Notes: generated from the letters alone by a model not told the origin. Shown: positions 1 to 8,279, counted from the first letter of the stretch. The stretch: 64,000 nucleotides of DNA from Streptomyces antibioticus (GCF_002019855.1 NZ_CM007717.1:2539198-2603197); one strand, 5' to 3'. Made by a program: numbers and translations.

Positions 1-285
1 CTGCACCACGTAGTCGTCGACCTCGAAGGTCGTCAGGATGACCACCCGCACCTGGGCCAGCTCCGGGTCGGCGCTGATCAGCCGGGTCGCGGCGAGGCCG
101 TCCGTGCCGGGCATCCGGATGTCCATGAGGACGACGTCGGGGCGCTCCCGCCCGGCCAGCCGGACCGCCTCCGCGCCGTCGGACGCCTCGCCGACCACCT
201 CCATGTCGGGCTCGGAGTCGACGAGCACCCGGAACGCGCTGCGCAGCAGGGCCTGGTCGTCGGCGAGCAGGACACGGATGGTCAT
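1..285 (-). CDS. NarL/FixJ-family response regulator (N-terminal part only)
   Basis: The reading frame starts at the ATG complementary to 283-285 and runs off the left edge, so only the N-terminal 95 residues are visible. They form a receiver domain: MTIRVLLADDQALLRSAF with the acidic pocket (DD), a VVLMDIRMPGTDG phosphoacceptor segment, and the VVILTTFEVDDYV stretch with the conserved Thr switch. The start overlaps the stop of the upstream sensor kinase by 4 bp (ATGA), so the pair is translationally coupled. The missing part should carry a LuxR-type helix-turn-helix. Family assignment is firm; the target is unknown. Confidence 0.9.
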   Translation of the reverse strand, partial: MTIRVLLADDQALLRSAFRVLVDSEPDMEVVGEASDGAEAVRLAGRERPDVVLMDIRMPGTDGLAATRLISADPELAQVRVVILTTFEVDDYVVQ

Positions 286-1514
286 ACGGGGTCCTTCGCG
301 TCGGCGGTGCGGGGTTTGACGGGCAGGATCGCATGGACGCGGAAGCCGCCTCCGTAGCGGGGCCCGGTGGTGAGGGTGCCGCGCAGCGCGGTGACGCGTT
401 CGCGCATGCCGAGCAGACCGTGACCGCCGCCCTGCTGCGGTCCTGGCGCGCTTTGAGGGCCGTCGTCTGTCCCGTCGTCCAGGACGGTGACCTCCAGGCT
501 CGGTCCGACGCGGACGACGCTGACCTCGGCCCTGGCGGCCGGGCCGGCGTGTTTCTGCACGTTGGTGAGGGCCTCCTGGATGACCCGGTAGGCGGCCAGG
601 TCGACGGCGGCGGGGAGCGTGGTGCCGTCGTCGGAGCGGGCGACCTCGACCTGGAGTCCGGCGCTGCGGAACGTGCCGGCGAGTTCGTCGAGGCGGTCGA
701 GGCCCGGCGCCGGTTCGGTGGGGGCCTCGGGGTCGCCGGACTGGCGCAGCAGGCCGACGGTGGCCCGCAGTTCGTTCAGGGCGGAGCGGCTGGCCTCGCG
801 GACGTGGGCGAGGGCCTCCTTGGCCTGGTCGGGCCGTTTGTCCATGACATGGGCGGCGACCCCGGCCTGCACATTGACGAGGGCGATGTGGTGGGCGACG
901 ACGTCGTGCAGGTCCCGGGCGATGCGCAGCCGCTCCTCGGCGACCCGGCGGCGGGCCTCCTCCTCCCGGGTGCGCTCGGCGCGCTCGGCCCGCTCCCGGA
1001 TGGCCTGCACGACGGCGCGCCGGCTGCGCACGGCGTCCCCGGCGGTGGCGCCGATGCCGGTCCAGGCGAGGATCCCGAGGTTCTCCTGGGCGTACCAGGG
1101 CAGGGGTCCGGCGAGCATGGCGGCGCCGGTGAGGACGGTCATGGTGAGCAGTCCGGCCCGCCAGGTGGTGGGGCGGTCGGTGGTGGCGGCGACGGTGAAG
1201 AGGGCGACGACGGCGGACATCGCGACGGGGGCGCGGGGGTCGCCGGTGACGGACTCGGCGACGGAGACGGTGCCGGTGACGGCGAGGACGGCCATGGGGG
1301 CGCGGCGCCGGAAGACGAGGGCGGCCGCGCCGAGGGTCATCAGCAGCAGGCTGAGGGGGTCGGGGGGGCGGATGCGCCAGCTCACGCTGTGGCCGCTGTG
1401 CGGGTCCACGAAGGAGCCGGCGAGCATGCACAGCAGGACGCCCGCGGCGAGCGCGGCGTCCGCCGCGAGGGGGTGCGCCGTGAGCTGGCGCTGGGCTCGG
1501 GCGAGGGGGGTCAC
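282..1514 (-). CDS. Two-component sensor histidine kinase (HisKA_3 type)
   Basis: This is a 410-residue membrane kinase. Hydrophobic stretches in the first ~150 residues form the sensor/membrane part. A coiled, Arg/Glu-rich linker leads to the HisKA_3 dimerisation box RIARDLHDVVAHHIALVNVQ (His near residue 204), and a HATPase_c domain follows with a GHGLLGMRERV glycine loop. The GTG at 1514 gives the longest sensible frame but has a weak Shine-Dalgarno, so the exact start is uncertain. It overlaps the response regulator by 4 bp and forms an operon with it. The stimulus cannot be inferred. Confidence 0.9.
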   Translation of the reverse strand: MTPLARAQRQLTAHPLAADAALAAGVLLCMLAGSFVDPHSGHSVSWRIRPPDPLSLLLMTLGAAALVFRRRAPMAVLAVTGTVSVAESVTGDPRAPVAMSAVVALFTVAATTDRPTTWRAGLLTMTVLTGAAMLAGPLPWYAQENLGILAWTGIGATAGDAVRSRRAVVQAIRERAERAERTREEEARRRVAEERLRIARDLHDVVAHHIALVNVQAGVAAHVMDKRPDQAKEALAHVREASRSALNELRATVGLLRQSGDPEAPTEPAPGLDRLDELAGTFRSAGLQVEVARSDDGTTLPAAVDLAAYRVIQEALTNVQKHAGPAARAEVSVVRVGPSLEVTVLDDGTDDGPQSAPGPQQGGGHGLLGMRERVTALRGTLTTGPRYGGGFRVHAILPVKPRTADAKDPV

Positions 1515-1589
1515 TGGGGAGCTACCGTCGCTTTCCGTGCCGGGTCCGGGGGCGCGCGCCCAGCACCTCGCCGCGACCCCTCAGGGGAC

Positions 1590-1698
1590 CACCCGGGGAA
1601 CCCCCTGGAGCCCCCGGGGATCCCCCGGAAGCCGCCCGGGGATCCCCCCGGAGTCACCCGGGAATCAGTCCGGAGTCAGCCGGGGATCAGTCCGTCGT
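1590..1698. repeat. Five imperfect tandem copies of a 22-bp unit
   Basis: Units at 1590-1611, 1612-1632 (21 bp), 1633-1654, 1655-1676 and 1677-1698 share the pattern CNCCCGGGGATCCCCCCGGA followed by a short variable tail. The last copy lies inside the 3' end of pspAA and covers its stop codon; the others fill the gap to the kinase gene. Several units are self-complementary (CCGGGGATCCCCCGG) and could fold as hairpins between two same-strand genes. Confidence 0.75.
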
Positions 1699-1954
1699 CG
1701 CTGAGCATCTCGCGGACCTCCGCGAGGCTCGCGTCCGGGGCCGGGAGGATCAGCTCCGACGGTTCCAGGGCGTCGTCCGGCAGGGGGTCGCCGAGGCGGC
1801 GGACGGCGTCGAGGAGAGCGCCGAGCGTGCGCTGGAAGCCCGCGTCGTCGCCGCTCTCCATCTCCTGCAGCAGGTCGTCGTCCAGCGTGTTCAGCTCGGC
1901 GAAGTGGGAGTCGGCCAGCTTCCACTGGCCCTCCCCCATGATCCGCACGATCAT
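1676..1954 (-). CDS. pspAA: PspA-associated protein PspAA
   Basis: A 92-residue acidic protein, MIVRIMGEGQWKLADSHFAE onward, matching the small PspAA family found beside PspA in actinobacteria. It has a short beta-rich N-terminus, then an acidic helical region (residues ~25-50) and a conserved LPDDALEPSELILPAPDASL segment. A strong AGGAGGCC ribosome site precedes the ATG at 1954. It lies 55 bp downstream of pspA on the same strand. In actinobacteria PspA/PspAA-type proteins are linked to membrane-stress responses; the molecular role of PspAA is not clear. The C-terminal codons are part of a 22-bp tandem repeat. Confidence 0.85.
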   Translation of the reverse strand: MIVRIMGEGQWKLADSHFAELNTLDDDLLQEMESGDDAGFQRTLGALLDAVRRLGDPLPDDALEPSELILPAPDASLAEVREMLSDDGLIPG

Positions 1955-2009
1955 GATCGGCCTCCTCGGCTCCGGGCCCCGGCGCCGGACGGCGGCTCCT
2001 GCCTGCCGT

Positions 2010-2807
2010 CTACTGCTTGTCGAAGCGCGGGGTGTCCTGCGGCTGCTGCTGGGGCTGCGCCTGGTTGGTGCCGCCTTCGATGGCCTGCTGCCCCGCGGAG
2101 GGGCCGCCGGCCAGCTCGGCCTTCATCCGCTGAAGCTCCAGCTCTACATCCGTACCACCGGAGAGGCGGTCCAGCTCGGCCTGGAGGTCGTCCTTGGCGA
2201 TGCCCGTCGGGTCGTCGAGGGCGCCGGAGGCGAGCAGTTCGTCGAGGGCGCCGGCGCGGGCCTGGAGCTGGGCGGTCTTGTCCTCGGCGCGCTGGATGGC
2301 CAGGCCGACGTCGCCCATCTCCTCGGAGATGCCGGAGAACGCCTCGCCGATGCGCGTCTGCGCCTGGGCGGCCGTGTAGGTGGCCTTGATGGTCTCCTTC
2401 TTCGTACGGAAGGCGTCGACCTTGGCCTGGAGCCGCTGGGCCGCGAGGGTGAGCTTCTCCTCCTCGCCCTGGAGCGTGGCGTGCTGGGTCTCCAGGTCGG
2501 TGACCTGCTGCTGGAGGGCGGCGCGGCGGGACAGCGCCTCGCGGGCGAGGTCCTCCCGGCCGAGCGCGAGGGCCTTGCGCCCCTGGTCCTCCAGCTTGGC
2601 GGACTGCGACTGGAGCTGGTTGAGCTGGAGCTCCAGCCGCTTGCGGGAGGTGGCCACATCGGCGACACCCCGGCGGACCTTCTGGAGCAGTTCGAGCTGC
2701 TTCTGGTACGAGTAGTCGAGGGTCTCGCGCGGGTCCTCGGCCCGGTCAAGGGCCTTGTTCGCCTTCGCGCGGAAGATCATCCCCATACGCTTCATGACAC
2801 CGCTCAT
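2010..2807 (-). CDS. pspA: PspA/IM30 family membrane-stress protein
   Basis: A 265-residue, almost entirely alpha-helical coiled-coil protein of the PspA/Vipp1 (ESCRT-III-like) superfamily. These proteins assemble on the inner face of the membrane and protect it during envelope stress. The N-terminal amphipathic segment MSGVMKRMGMIFRAKANKAL is typical, followed by the RAEDPRETLDYSYQKQLELL family signature and heptad-rich helices to residue ~225. A Gln/Pro-rich tail (QPQQQPQDTPRFDKQ) ends the protein. I chose the ATG at 2807 because homology begins there; an internal Met at 2795 is an alternative. pspAA follows 55 bp downstream. Confidence 0.93.
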   Translation of the reverse strand: MSGVMKRMGMIFRAKANKALDRAEDPRETLDYSYQKQLELLQKVRRGVADVATSRKRLELQLNQLQSQSAKLEDQGRKALALGREDLAREALSRRAALQQQVTDLETQHATLQGEEEKLTLAAQRLQAKVDAFRTKKETIKATYTAAQAQTRIGEAFSGISEEMGDVGLAIQRAEDKTAQLQARAGALDELLASGALDDPTGIAKDDLQAELDRLSGGTDVELELQRMKAELAGGPSAGQQAIEGGTNQAQPQQQPQDTPRFDKQ

Positions 2808-3082
2808 GGGCTTCGCGCGCCCCCTTCTGACGGACAGCTCCACAGGTCTGCGACAGGACCCAGAGTACGGGCCCTGCATCCATTGACGCACTGTTCGGGG
2901 ACGGATGTGCTCATCCCCAAGGACGACTGACCACGGCTTTGCTCCGGCGCAAGGAGTAGGTGACCTTCAGGGGTGAGCGCTCGGATCCACCGGGTCCGTC
3001 CCCACTACAGACGAATGGTGTTGCCGGATCGTTCCCCACGGGACTGGGGTCCATGCCCGGGGAGCGCTTACCCTTGGGTTTT

Positions 3083-3679
3083 GTGTTCCGTAGCCGTGCC
3101 AAGGAAGAGAAGGCCCCCGCCGACAAGGCCGTGGTGACCGACTCCAGTCAGCCCCGTCATCCGCAGGCCCCCAAGGGCCGGCCCACGCCCAAGCGGAGTG
3201 AGGCCCAATCCCAGCGTCGCAGCGTGGCCAACACGCCCATGACGCGCAAGGAGGCCGCCAAGCGCCAGCGTGACGAGCGCCGTGCCCAGATGGACCGCCA
3301 GCGCCAGGCCCTCGCGGGCGGCGACGAGCGCTATCTGCCGGTCCGCGACAAGGGTCCCGTGCGCAAGTTCGCCCGTGACTACATCGACTCGCGCTTCAAC
3401 GTGGCGGAGTTCTTCCTGCCGATGGCCGTGGTCATCCTGGTGCTCAGCATGATCCGGGTGGGTTCGCTCCAGAGCATCGCGCTGCTGCTGTGGCTGGTCG
3501 TGATCGTGCTCATCGTGCTCGACTCGATCCTCACGGGCTTCCGGCTGCGCAAGAAGCTCACCGAGCGCTTCCCCGACGACAACCGGCGGGGCGCGGTGGC
3601 CTACGCGCTGATGCGCTCCCTCCAGATGCGTCGGCTCCGGCTGCCCAAGCCGCAGGTCAAGCGCGGAGAGCGACCCTGA
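3083..3679 (+). CDS. DUF3043 family membrane protein
   Basis: A 198-residue protein starting at GTG 3083 (VFRSRAKEEK). The N-terminal ~100 residues are charged and Lys/Arg-rich, with a TPMTRKEAAKRQRDERRAQM segment. Two membrane spans follow (FFLPMAVVILVLSMIRV and IALLLWLVVIVLIVLDSIL), then a basic C-terminal tail. This is the typical DUF3043 architecture of actinobacteria, with no assigned function. The GTG was chosen by resemblance to streptomycete relatives; the ribosome site is distant. Its stop is embedded in the start of the next gene (CTGA), so the two are probably translationally coupled. It diverges from pspA across a 275-bp gap. Confidence 0.85.
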   Translation: MFRSRAKEEKAPADKAVVTDSSQPRHPQAPKGRPTPKRSEAQSQRRSVANTPMTRKEAAKRQRDERRAQMDRQRQALAGGDERYLPVRDKGPVRKFARDYIDSRFNVAEFFLPMAVVILVLSMIRVGSLQSIALLLWLVVIVLIVLDSILTGFRLRKKLTERFPDDNRRGAVAYALMRSLQMRRLRLPKPQVKRGERP

Positions 3680-4464
3680 GCACTGCGGCTTTCTCCGGGG
3701 GAGCGGCCGAGGCCTGGCTGAACAAGCTGGGCGGGCTGCGTGACGTCGTACGACAGGAGCTGGTGGCCCGGCAGCTCGACGAGCAGATAGCCGCGCGCTA
3801 TCCGGTCGGGCAGCGGCTGCGGGTGCTCGACGTCGGGATGGGCCAGGGCACGCAGGCGCTGCGGCTGGCCCGGCTCGGTCATCAGGTGACCGGCCTGGAG
3901 CGGGACGCCACGATGATCGCGGCGGCGCGGGACGCCCTCGCGGGCGAGCCCGAGGGCATCCGGGAGCGGATGCGGATCATCGAGGGCGACGGCCGGGACA
4001 CGGGAGTGCACTTCCTGCCCGGCAGTTTCGACGTGGTGCTGTGCCACGGCGTGCTGATGTACGTGGCGGAGCCGGACGCCCTGCTGGCGGGGCTCGCGCG
4101 GATGCTGGCCCCGGGCGGGCTGCTGTCGCTGCTGGTGCGCAACGCGGACGCGCTGGCCCTGCGGCCCGGTCTGGACGGCGACTGGGCGGGCGCGCTCGCC
4201 TCCTTCGACTCGGTGGCGTACCGCAACCGTCTGGGCCTGGACGTCCGCGCGGACCGGCTGACCACACTGACCGACGCGCTGGCCGGGATCGGGGCGCCGC
4301 TCCAGTCCTGGTACGGCGTACGCGTCTTCACCGACACGGCACCGGACGGCGCGGAGATCCCGCAGGACGTGGACACGCTCCTGGCCGTGGAGGAACGCGC
4401 GGGGCGCACGGATCCGTACCGGAGCGTGGCGGCGCTGCTGCATCTGTGCGGGGTGCGGGGTTAG
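3676..4464 (+). CDS. Class I SAM-dependent methyltransferase
   Basis: A 262-residue Rossmann-fold methyltransferase. Motif I is VLDVGMGQGTQALRLA, the acidic end of beta-2 is VTGLERD, and motif post-II/IV is SFDVVLCHGVLMYV. A methyltransferase-11/25-like core runs from ~55 to ~165, and the substrate is unknown. No ATG or GTG fits the N-terminus. A CTG at 3676 sits 5 nt after GGAGAG (3665-3670) and overlaps the preceding stop as CTGA, making it the best start. A hairpin terminator begins at the stop codon. Confidence 0.85.
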   Translation: MSTAAFSGGAAEAWLNKLGGLRDVVRQELVARQLDEQIAARYPVGQRLRVLDVGMGQGTQALRLARLGHQVTGLERDATMIAAARDALAGEPEGIRERMRIIEGDGRDTGVHFLPGSFDVVLCHGVLMYVAEPDALLAGLARMLAPGGLLSLLVRNADALALRPGLDGDWAGALASFDSVAYRNRLGLDVRADRLTTLTDALAGIGAPLQSWYGVRVFTDTAPDGAEIPQDVDTLLAVEERAGRTDPYRSVAALLHLCGVRG

Positions 4465-4500
4465 ATCCGGGGGCGGGAGCAGCTCTGCGGCCCCCGGATC
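4464..4500. terminator. Hairpin between convergent genes
   Basis: Arms GATCCGGGGGC (4464-4474) and GCCCCCGGATC (4490-4500) form an 11-bp perfect stem. It begins on the last base of the methyltransferase stop codon and lies just downstream of the converging small gene, so it can serve both strands. There is no U-tract, as is usual in streptomycetes. Confidence 0.6.
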
Positions 4501-4518
4501 AAGCGACCGTGGCCGCGG

Positions 4519-4731
4519 TTACGAATCGGTGGCGTGCAGGCTCATCGGCCCGTAGATCTCGGTGGCGTCCTCGAAGAGCCGCACCTGGTCGGCGCCGCCC
4601 TCCAGGAGTTCCTTCCACTGCTCCCCGATCCAGGACTCGGCGTCCCCCTGGGTGGTGAACTCCTCGGGCTGCACCGCGGGCGGGACCTCCGTCCCGTCGG
4701 CCTTCTCGAACCGCCACGTCCATGCCGCCAT
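4519..4731 (-). CDS. Small conserved hypothetical protein (70 aa)
   Basis: The protein is MAAWTWRFEKADGTEVPPAV onward, acidic, with no membrane segment or signal peptide. An upstream extension is open, but the ATG at 4731 has a good GGAGGC ribosome site and matches the start I recall for streptomycete relatives. Aromatic and acidic residues (WIGEQWKELLEGGADQVRLF) suggest a compact alpha/beta fold. No function is recognised. It is transcribed away from the cobU fusion gene. Confidence 0.75.
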   Translation of the reverse strand: MAAWTWRFEKADGTEVPPAVQPEEFTTQGDAESWIGEQWKELLEGGADQVRLFEDATEIYGPMSLHATDS

Positions 4732-4760
4732 GTACGCCTCCCTGATGTGAACACGTGCAG

Positions 4761-4792
4761 AGCAGAAGCCGGATCTTGGTCCGGCTTCTGCT
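4761..4792. other. 13-bp perfect hairpin in a divergent promoter region
   Basis: Arms AGCAGAAGCCGGA (4761-4773) and TCCGGCTTCTGCT (4780-4792) surround a 6-nt loop. The direct repeat GTGCAG flanks it on both sides (4755-4760, 4793-4798). It sits between two divergently transcribed genes, where a simple 3' terminator is not expected. It could be an operator, an attenuator in the 5' leader of the cobU gene, or an insulator. Confidence 0.6.
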
Positions 4793-4844
4793 GTGCAGCC
4801 TAGTCGGATGCGCAAGACCAGGTCAGACAGGCGAAAATCTGTCC

Positions 4845-6056
4845 GTGGAAGTCACTCTGCTCGGTACCGGCGCTCCCGCGGGACTGCCCCGCCCCGACTG
4901 CTCCTGCGCGGTGTGCGCGCTGTCCCTCGCCGCACACGCGCGTGCGGCGACCGCGTTGCTCGTGGACGGGGCGCTGCTGCTCGACCTCACCCCGGGCGCG
5001 GCCTTCGCGGCGGCGCGCGCGGGCCGTTCGCTGGGCGGGGTGGGGCAGGTGCTGCTGTCGCATCCGCACGACGGTCCCGCCGTGGAGGTGCCGGCGGGGC
5101 TGCCGCAGCCCGGCCGGGTGCCGGACGGGCGGGAGCTGGCGCTGCTGACGGGGCACCGGGTGCGGGCGGTGGCGATGGACGCGCCGGGCACGGGGTACGC
5201 GGTGACCGGCCCGGACGGGCAGCGCCTGCTGTATCTGCCGCCGGGCGGCGCGCCGGCCGGTCTCGAGGAGGGCTCCGCCGAGCGCTACGACCTGGTCGTC
5301 GCGGATGTCGTGGGACGCCCGGACGCGCTGGCCAAGCTGCGGGCGGTGGGTGCCGTCACGCCCGCCACGGACGTGGTCGCCGTCCATCTGGACCACGACG
5401 TGCCGCCGGGCGCGGAGCTGCGGCGGCGGCTGGCCGCGGCGGGGGCGCGGGCGGTGCCGGACGGGACGACGCTGGTGGTGGGCGGCTACGAGGACACGCC
5501 GGACGTGTCCGAGGTGCCGCGGCGGACGCTGGTGCTGGGCGGGGCCCGGTCGGGCAAGTCGGTGGAGGCCGAACGGCGGCTGGAGTCCTTCCCCGGCGTG
5601 CTGTACGTGGCCACCGGCGGGACGCGGGGCGGGGACACCGAGTGGGCGACACGCGTCGCCACGCACCGGGAGCGCCGGCCGGGGTCCTGGCGGACGGCGG
5701 AGACCTGCGACCTCGTCCCCCTGCTCGCCGAGGACGGGGCCCCGCTGCTGATCGACTGCCTGTCGCTGTGGCTGACGGACGCGATGGACGCCGTAGGAGC
5801 CTGGGACGACGCGGTCTGGGCGGACGGCGGCGAGCGTGCCCTGCGGTCCCGGGTGGCGGACCTGGTGGCGGCGGTGCGCGGCGCCCGGCGGACGGTCGTC
5901 CTGGTCTCCAACGAGGTCGGCTCGGGCATCGTCCCGGCCACCGCCTCCGGCCGCCGCTACCGGGACGAACTGGGCCGGGTGAACGCGGCGGTGGCCGGCC
6001 AGTGCGAGCAGGTGGTGCTGGTGGTCGCGGGGCAGGCGGTGGTGCTGCGGGGGTGA
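4845..6056 (+). CDS. cobU: Metallo-beta-lactamase-like domain fused to adenosylcobinamide kinase/guanylyltransferase (CobU)
   Basis: A 403-residue two-domain protein from GTG 4845. Residues ~1-215 resemble a PhnP/PqqB-like metallo-beta-lactamase fold (TLLGTGAPAGLPRPDCSCAV), but the usual HxHxDH metal motif is reduced to LLSHPHDGPAV. Residues ~225-403 are CobU: P-loop LVLGGARSGKS (about residue 231), IDCLSLWLTD, and the signature SNEVGSGIVPATASGRRYRD. CobU phosphorylates adenosylcobinamide and transfers GMP to it in the lower-loop assembly of B12. The fused layout is common in Streptomyces. cobT and cobS lie 1 kb and 5.6 kb further on. Confidence 0.9.
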   Translation: MEVTLLGTGAPAGLPRPDCSCAVCALSLAAHARAATALLVDGALLLDLTPGAAFAAARAGRSLGGVGQVLLSHPHDGPAVEVPAGLPQPGRVPDGRELALLTGHRVRAVAMDAPGTGYAVTGPDGQRLLYLPPGGAPAGLEEGSAERYDLVVADVVGRPDALAKLRAVGAVTPATDVVAVHLDHDVPPGAELRRRLAAAGARAVPDGTTLVVGGYEDTPDVSEVPRRTLVLGGARSGKSVEAERRLESFPGVLYVATGGTRGGDTEWATRVATHRERRPGSWRTAETCDLVPLLAEDGAPLLIDCLSLWLTDAMDAVGAWDDAVWADGGERALRSRVADLVAAVRGARRTVVLVSNEVGSGIVPATASGRRYRDELGRVNAAVAGQCEQVVLVVAGQAVVLRG

Positions 6057-6089
6057 GGGACGCGCGCCCGGGGAGGCCGGGAGGGGCGG

Positions 6090-7001
6090 TCAGGGGGCCT
6101 TGCGGGCGATGACGCGGTAGGCGTTGGAGAAGCGGGTGCGGCGCAGCAGGGGCGACAGGGTGTGGTCCAGGGCGGCGGCCGCGGCGGTGGCCGGGCGGGT
6201 CAGGGCGCGCAGCGGGGAGTGGGCCAGCCACAGGGAGACGGCCGTGGCGAGGTCGTCGGGGGTGTGCGGGGTTCGGCGGTCCGTGGCGACGACGACGCAG
6301 CCGCGGGCCTCCAGTTCGGTGCGCAGATTGGCCGGCGGGATGAGGTGGAGGTGGCGGGGCTGGTCGTAGGGGTGCCACCACTTGCCGAGGACGGCGGCGG
6401 ACGCGCTGGTGGGGTCGGGGAGTTCGAGGAGGAGATGGCCGCCGGGGCGCAGGGCGGTGAGGGCGGCGGCGAGTTCCTCCTTGGGGTCCCGGGTGTGTTC
6501 GAGGTGGTGGAGCATGCTGACGACGTCGTAGCGGCCGCGCAGCCGGGCGAGGACCTCGGGGGCGGTCAGCCGGCCGACGTGGGCCTCGTCCAGACGTCCC
6601 GCCGCGCGGGCCCGTTCGACCCGGGGGGTGGGGTCGAGGCCGTCGAACGCGGTGTAGGTGAACAGTTCCTTGGCCGCGAGGGGGAAGGACGCGTCGCCGG
6701 TGCCGACGTCCAGCCAGCTCTCCGGTTCCGGGAAGGGCAGCATCACGCGGGCCGTCGCCCGCAGCCGCCGCCGGCTGAGTCTCCGGTCGCCGTCGGCCTC
6801 GTAGAGCGTCAGGCCCTCGGGGGTGAGGCGCGGGTTCTGGAAGGCGTGGGCGCAGTCCTGGCACTCGTCGACCACGAAGGTGCCGGGGCGGCGGTGGCGG
6901 AGGTCCGGGGACCGCAGCCGGGTGCGCAGGCGTCGGGAGCCGCACCAGGGACAGTCGTCGCGGCGCGGGTCGTGGATGGGCCTGGGCCGGGCGGACGGCA
7001 T
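6090..7001 (-). CDS. Class I SAM-dependent methyltransferase with N-terminal zinc-ribbon-like motif
   Basis: A 303-residue protein from ATG 7001, preceded by GGAG. The N-terminus carries two Cys pairs (CPWCGSRRL ... ECQDCAHAF) as in zinc-ribbon-headed methyltransferases. The Rossmann core follows: motif I SWLDVGTGDASFPLAA, then RYDVVSMLHHLEHTRDPKEE and GGHLLLELPDP. The family often acts on small molecules, lipids or polysaccharides; the substrate here is unknown. It converges on cobU and diverges from cobT, so it is its own transcription unit. Confidence 0.85.
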   Translation of the reverse strand: MPSARPRPIHDPRRDDCPWCGSRRLRTRLRSPDLRHRRPGTFVVDECQDCAHAFQNPRLTPEGLTLYEADGDRRLSRRRLRATARVMLPFPEPESWLDVGTGDASFPLAAKELFTYTAFDGLDPTPRVERARAAGRLDEAHVGRLTAPEVLARLRGRYDVVSMLHHLEHTRDPKEELAAALTALRPGGHLLLELPDPTSASAAVLGKWWHPYDQPRHLHLIPPANLRTELEARGCVVVATDRRTPHTPDDLATAVSLWLAHSPLRALTRPATAAAAALDHTLSPLLRRTRFSNAYRVIARKAP

Positions 7002-7166
7002 GAGCGGCTCCGGGAAGGATGGACGAGGGGGACAGCGTGTGCGGGTGGCGACATTCAGCAGCAAAGCGGAACGTATGGGATACGGATCTTGGGTGCAATG
7101 ACGTCGCCGGGGTGTGGTCACCCTGTGGCGCCATGACGTTCGATCGGGGCCGGTACTGTTCGGCGA

Positions 7167-8279
7167 ATGAGCTCGCTTAATCTCGACGACTTCACCGATC
7201 TGATCGAGCGCCCGGACGGCGGAGTGCGCCGCGACGCGGCGGCGCGCCGGGAGCGTCGGATCGTGCCGCCCGGAGCGCTCGGGCGCCTGGACGACCTGGG
7301 TGAATGGCTGGCGGCGGCGCAGGGCTCGGTGCCGGTGCGTCCCGTCGTACGGCCGCGGGTGGTGCTGTTCGCGGGCGACCACGGCATCGCCGAGCTGGGC
7401 GTGTCGGCGCGGCCCGCGGGCAGCGCCGGGGAGCTGGTGCGGGAGATCGTCGAGGGCGGCCGTCCGGTCGGGGTGCTCGCCCGGCGGCTGGACGTGCCGG
7501 TGCGAGTCGTCGACATGGCGCTGGACTGCGAACCGGACGTGTTCCCGCAGGATGTGACGCGCCATCGGGTGCGGCGCGGCAGCGGCCGGATCGACATCGA
7601 GGACGCGCTGACGCCCGAAGAGGCGGAGGCGGCGTTCCTCGCGGGCGTCGCGATCGCCGACGAGGAGGCCGACTCCGGTACGGATCTGGTGGTGCTCGGC
7701 GATGTGAGCGTCGGCGGGACCACGGTCGCCGGGGTGCTGGTGGCCGCGCTGTGCGGGACCGACGCGTCGGTGGTGACGGGGCGGGGCGGCGAGGCCATCG
7801 ACGACCTGGCGTGGATGCGCAAGTGCGCGGCGATCCGGGACGCGTTGCGGCGGGCGCGGCCGGTGCTCGGGGAGCAGCTCCGGCTGCTGGCCACCGTGGG
7901 CGGCGCCGACCTCGCCGCGATGACGGGCTTTCTGCTCCAGTGCGCGGTGCGGAAGGTGCCGGTCGTCCTGGACGGTGTGGTCGCGGCCGCGTGCGCGCTC
8001 GTCGGGCAGCGGATCGCGTTCCGGGCGCCGGACTGGTGGCTGGCGGCGCACAAGAGCGGGGAGCCGGGGCAGGCCAAGGCCCTGGACCGGATGGCGCTGG
8101 AGCCCCTGCTCGACCAGGGCGTACGGGTCGGCGAGGGCGCGGGCGCGCTGCTGGCCCTGCCCCTGGTGCAGGCCGCGGCGGCGCTGGCCGCGGAGCTGGG
8201 CGAACGGCCCGAGGAGAAGCCGGAGCCGGAAACGGCGGACGGGGAACCGGAGGCGGGGACGGAGACGGAGACGGAGTGA
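7167..8279 (+). CDS. cobT: Nicotinate-nucleotide-dimethylbenzimidazole phosphoribosyltransferase
   Basis: A 370-residue CobT enzyme. It makes alpha-ribazole phosphate from dimethylbenzimidazole and nicotinate mononucleotide for the B12 lower loop. Visible signatures are RVVLFAGDHGIAELGVS, DLVVLGDVSVGGTTVAG and, near the C-terminus, a KSGEPGQAKALDRMALEPLL segment followed by GEGAGALLALPL. The last ~35 residues are an acidic Glu/Pro tail (EKPEPETADGEPEAGTETET) not needed for the fold. It belongs functionally with cobU and cobS in this window. Confidence 0.93.
   Translation: MSSLNLDDFTDLIERPDGGVRRDAAARRERRIVPPGALGRLDDLGEWLAAAQGSVPVRPVVRPRVVLFAGDHGIAELGVSARPAGSAGELVREIVEGGRPVGVLARRLDVPVRVVDMALDCEPDVFPQDVTRHRVRRGSGRIDIEDALTPEEAEAAFLAGVAIADEEADSGTDLVVLGDVSVGGTTVAGVLVAALCGTDASVVTGRGGEAIDDLAWMRKCAAIRDALRRARPVLGEQLRLLATVGGADLAAMTGFLLQCAVRKVPVVLDGVVAAACALVGQRIAFRAPDWWLAAHKSGEPGQAKALDRMALEPLLDQGVRVGEGAGALLALPLVQAAAALAAELGERPEEKPEPETADGEPEAGTETETE

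Noticed and set aside
333..2930. 865-codon plus-strand ORF over the sensor kinase and pspA genes
   Set aside because: It is antisense to clearly recognised proteins, has no domain, and is rich in Gly/Ala/Arg as expected of high-GC shadow frames.
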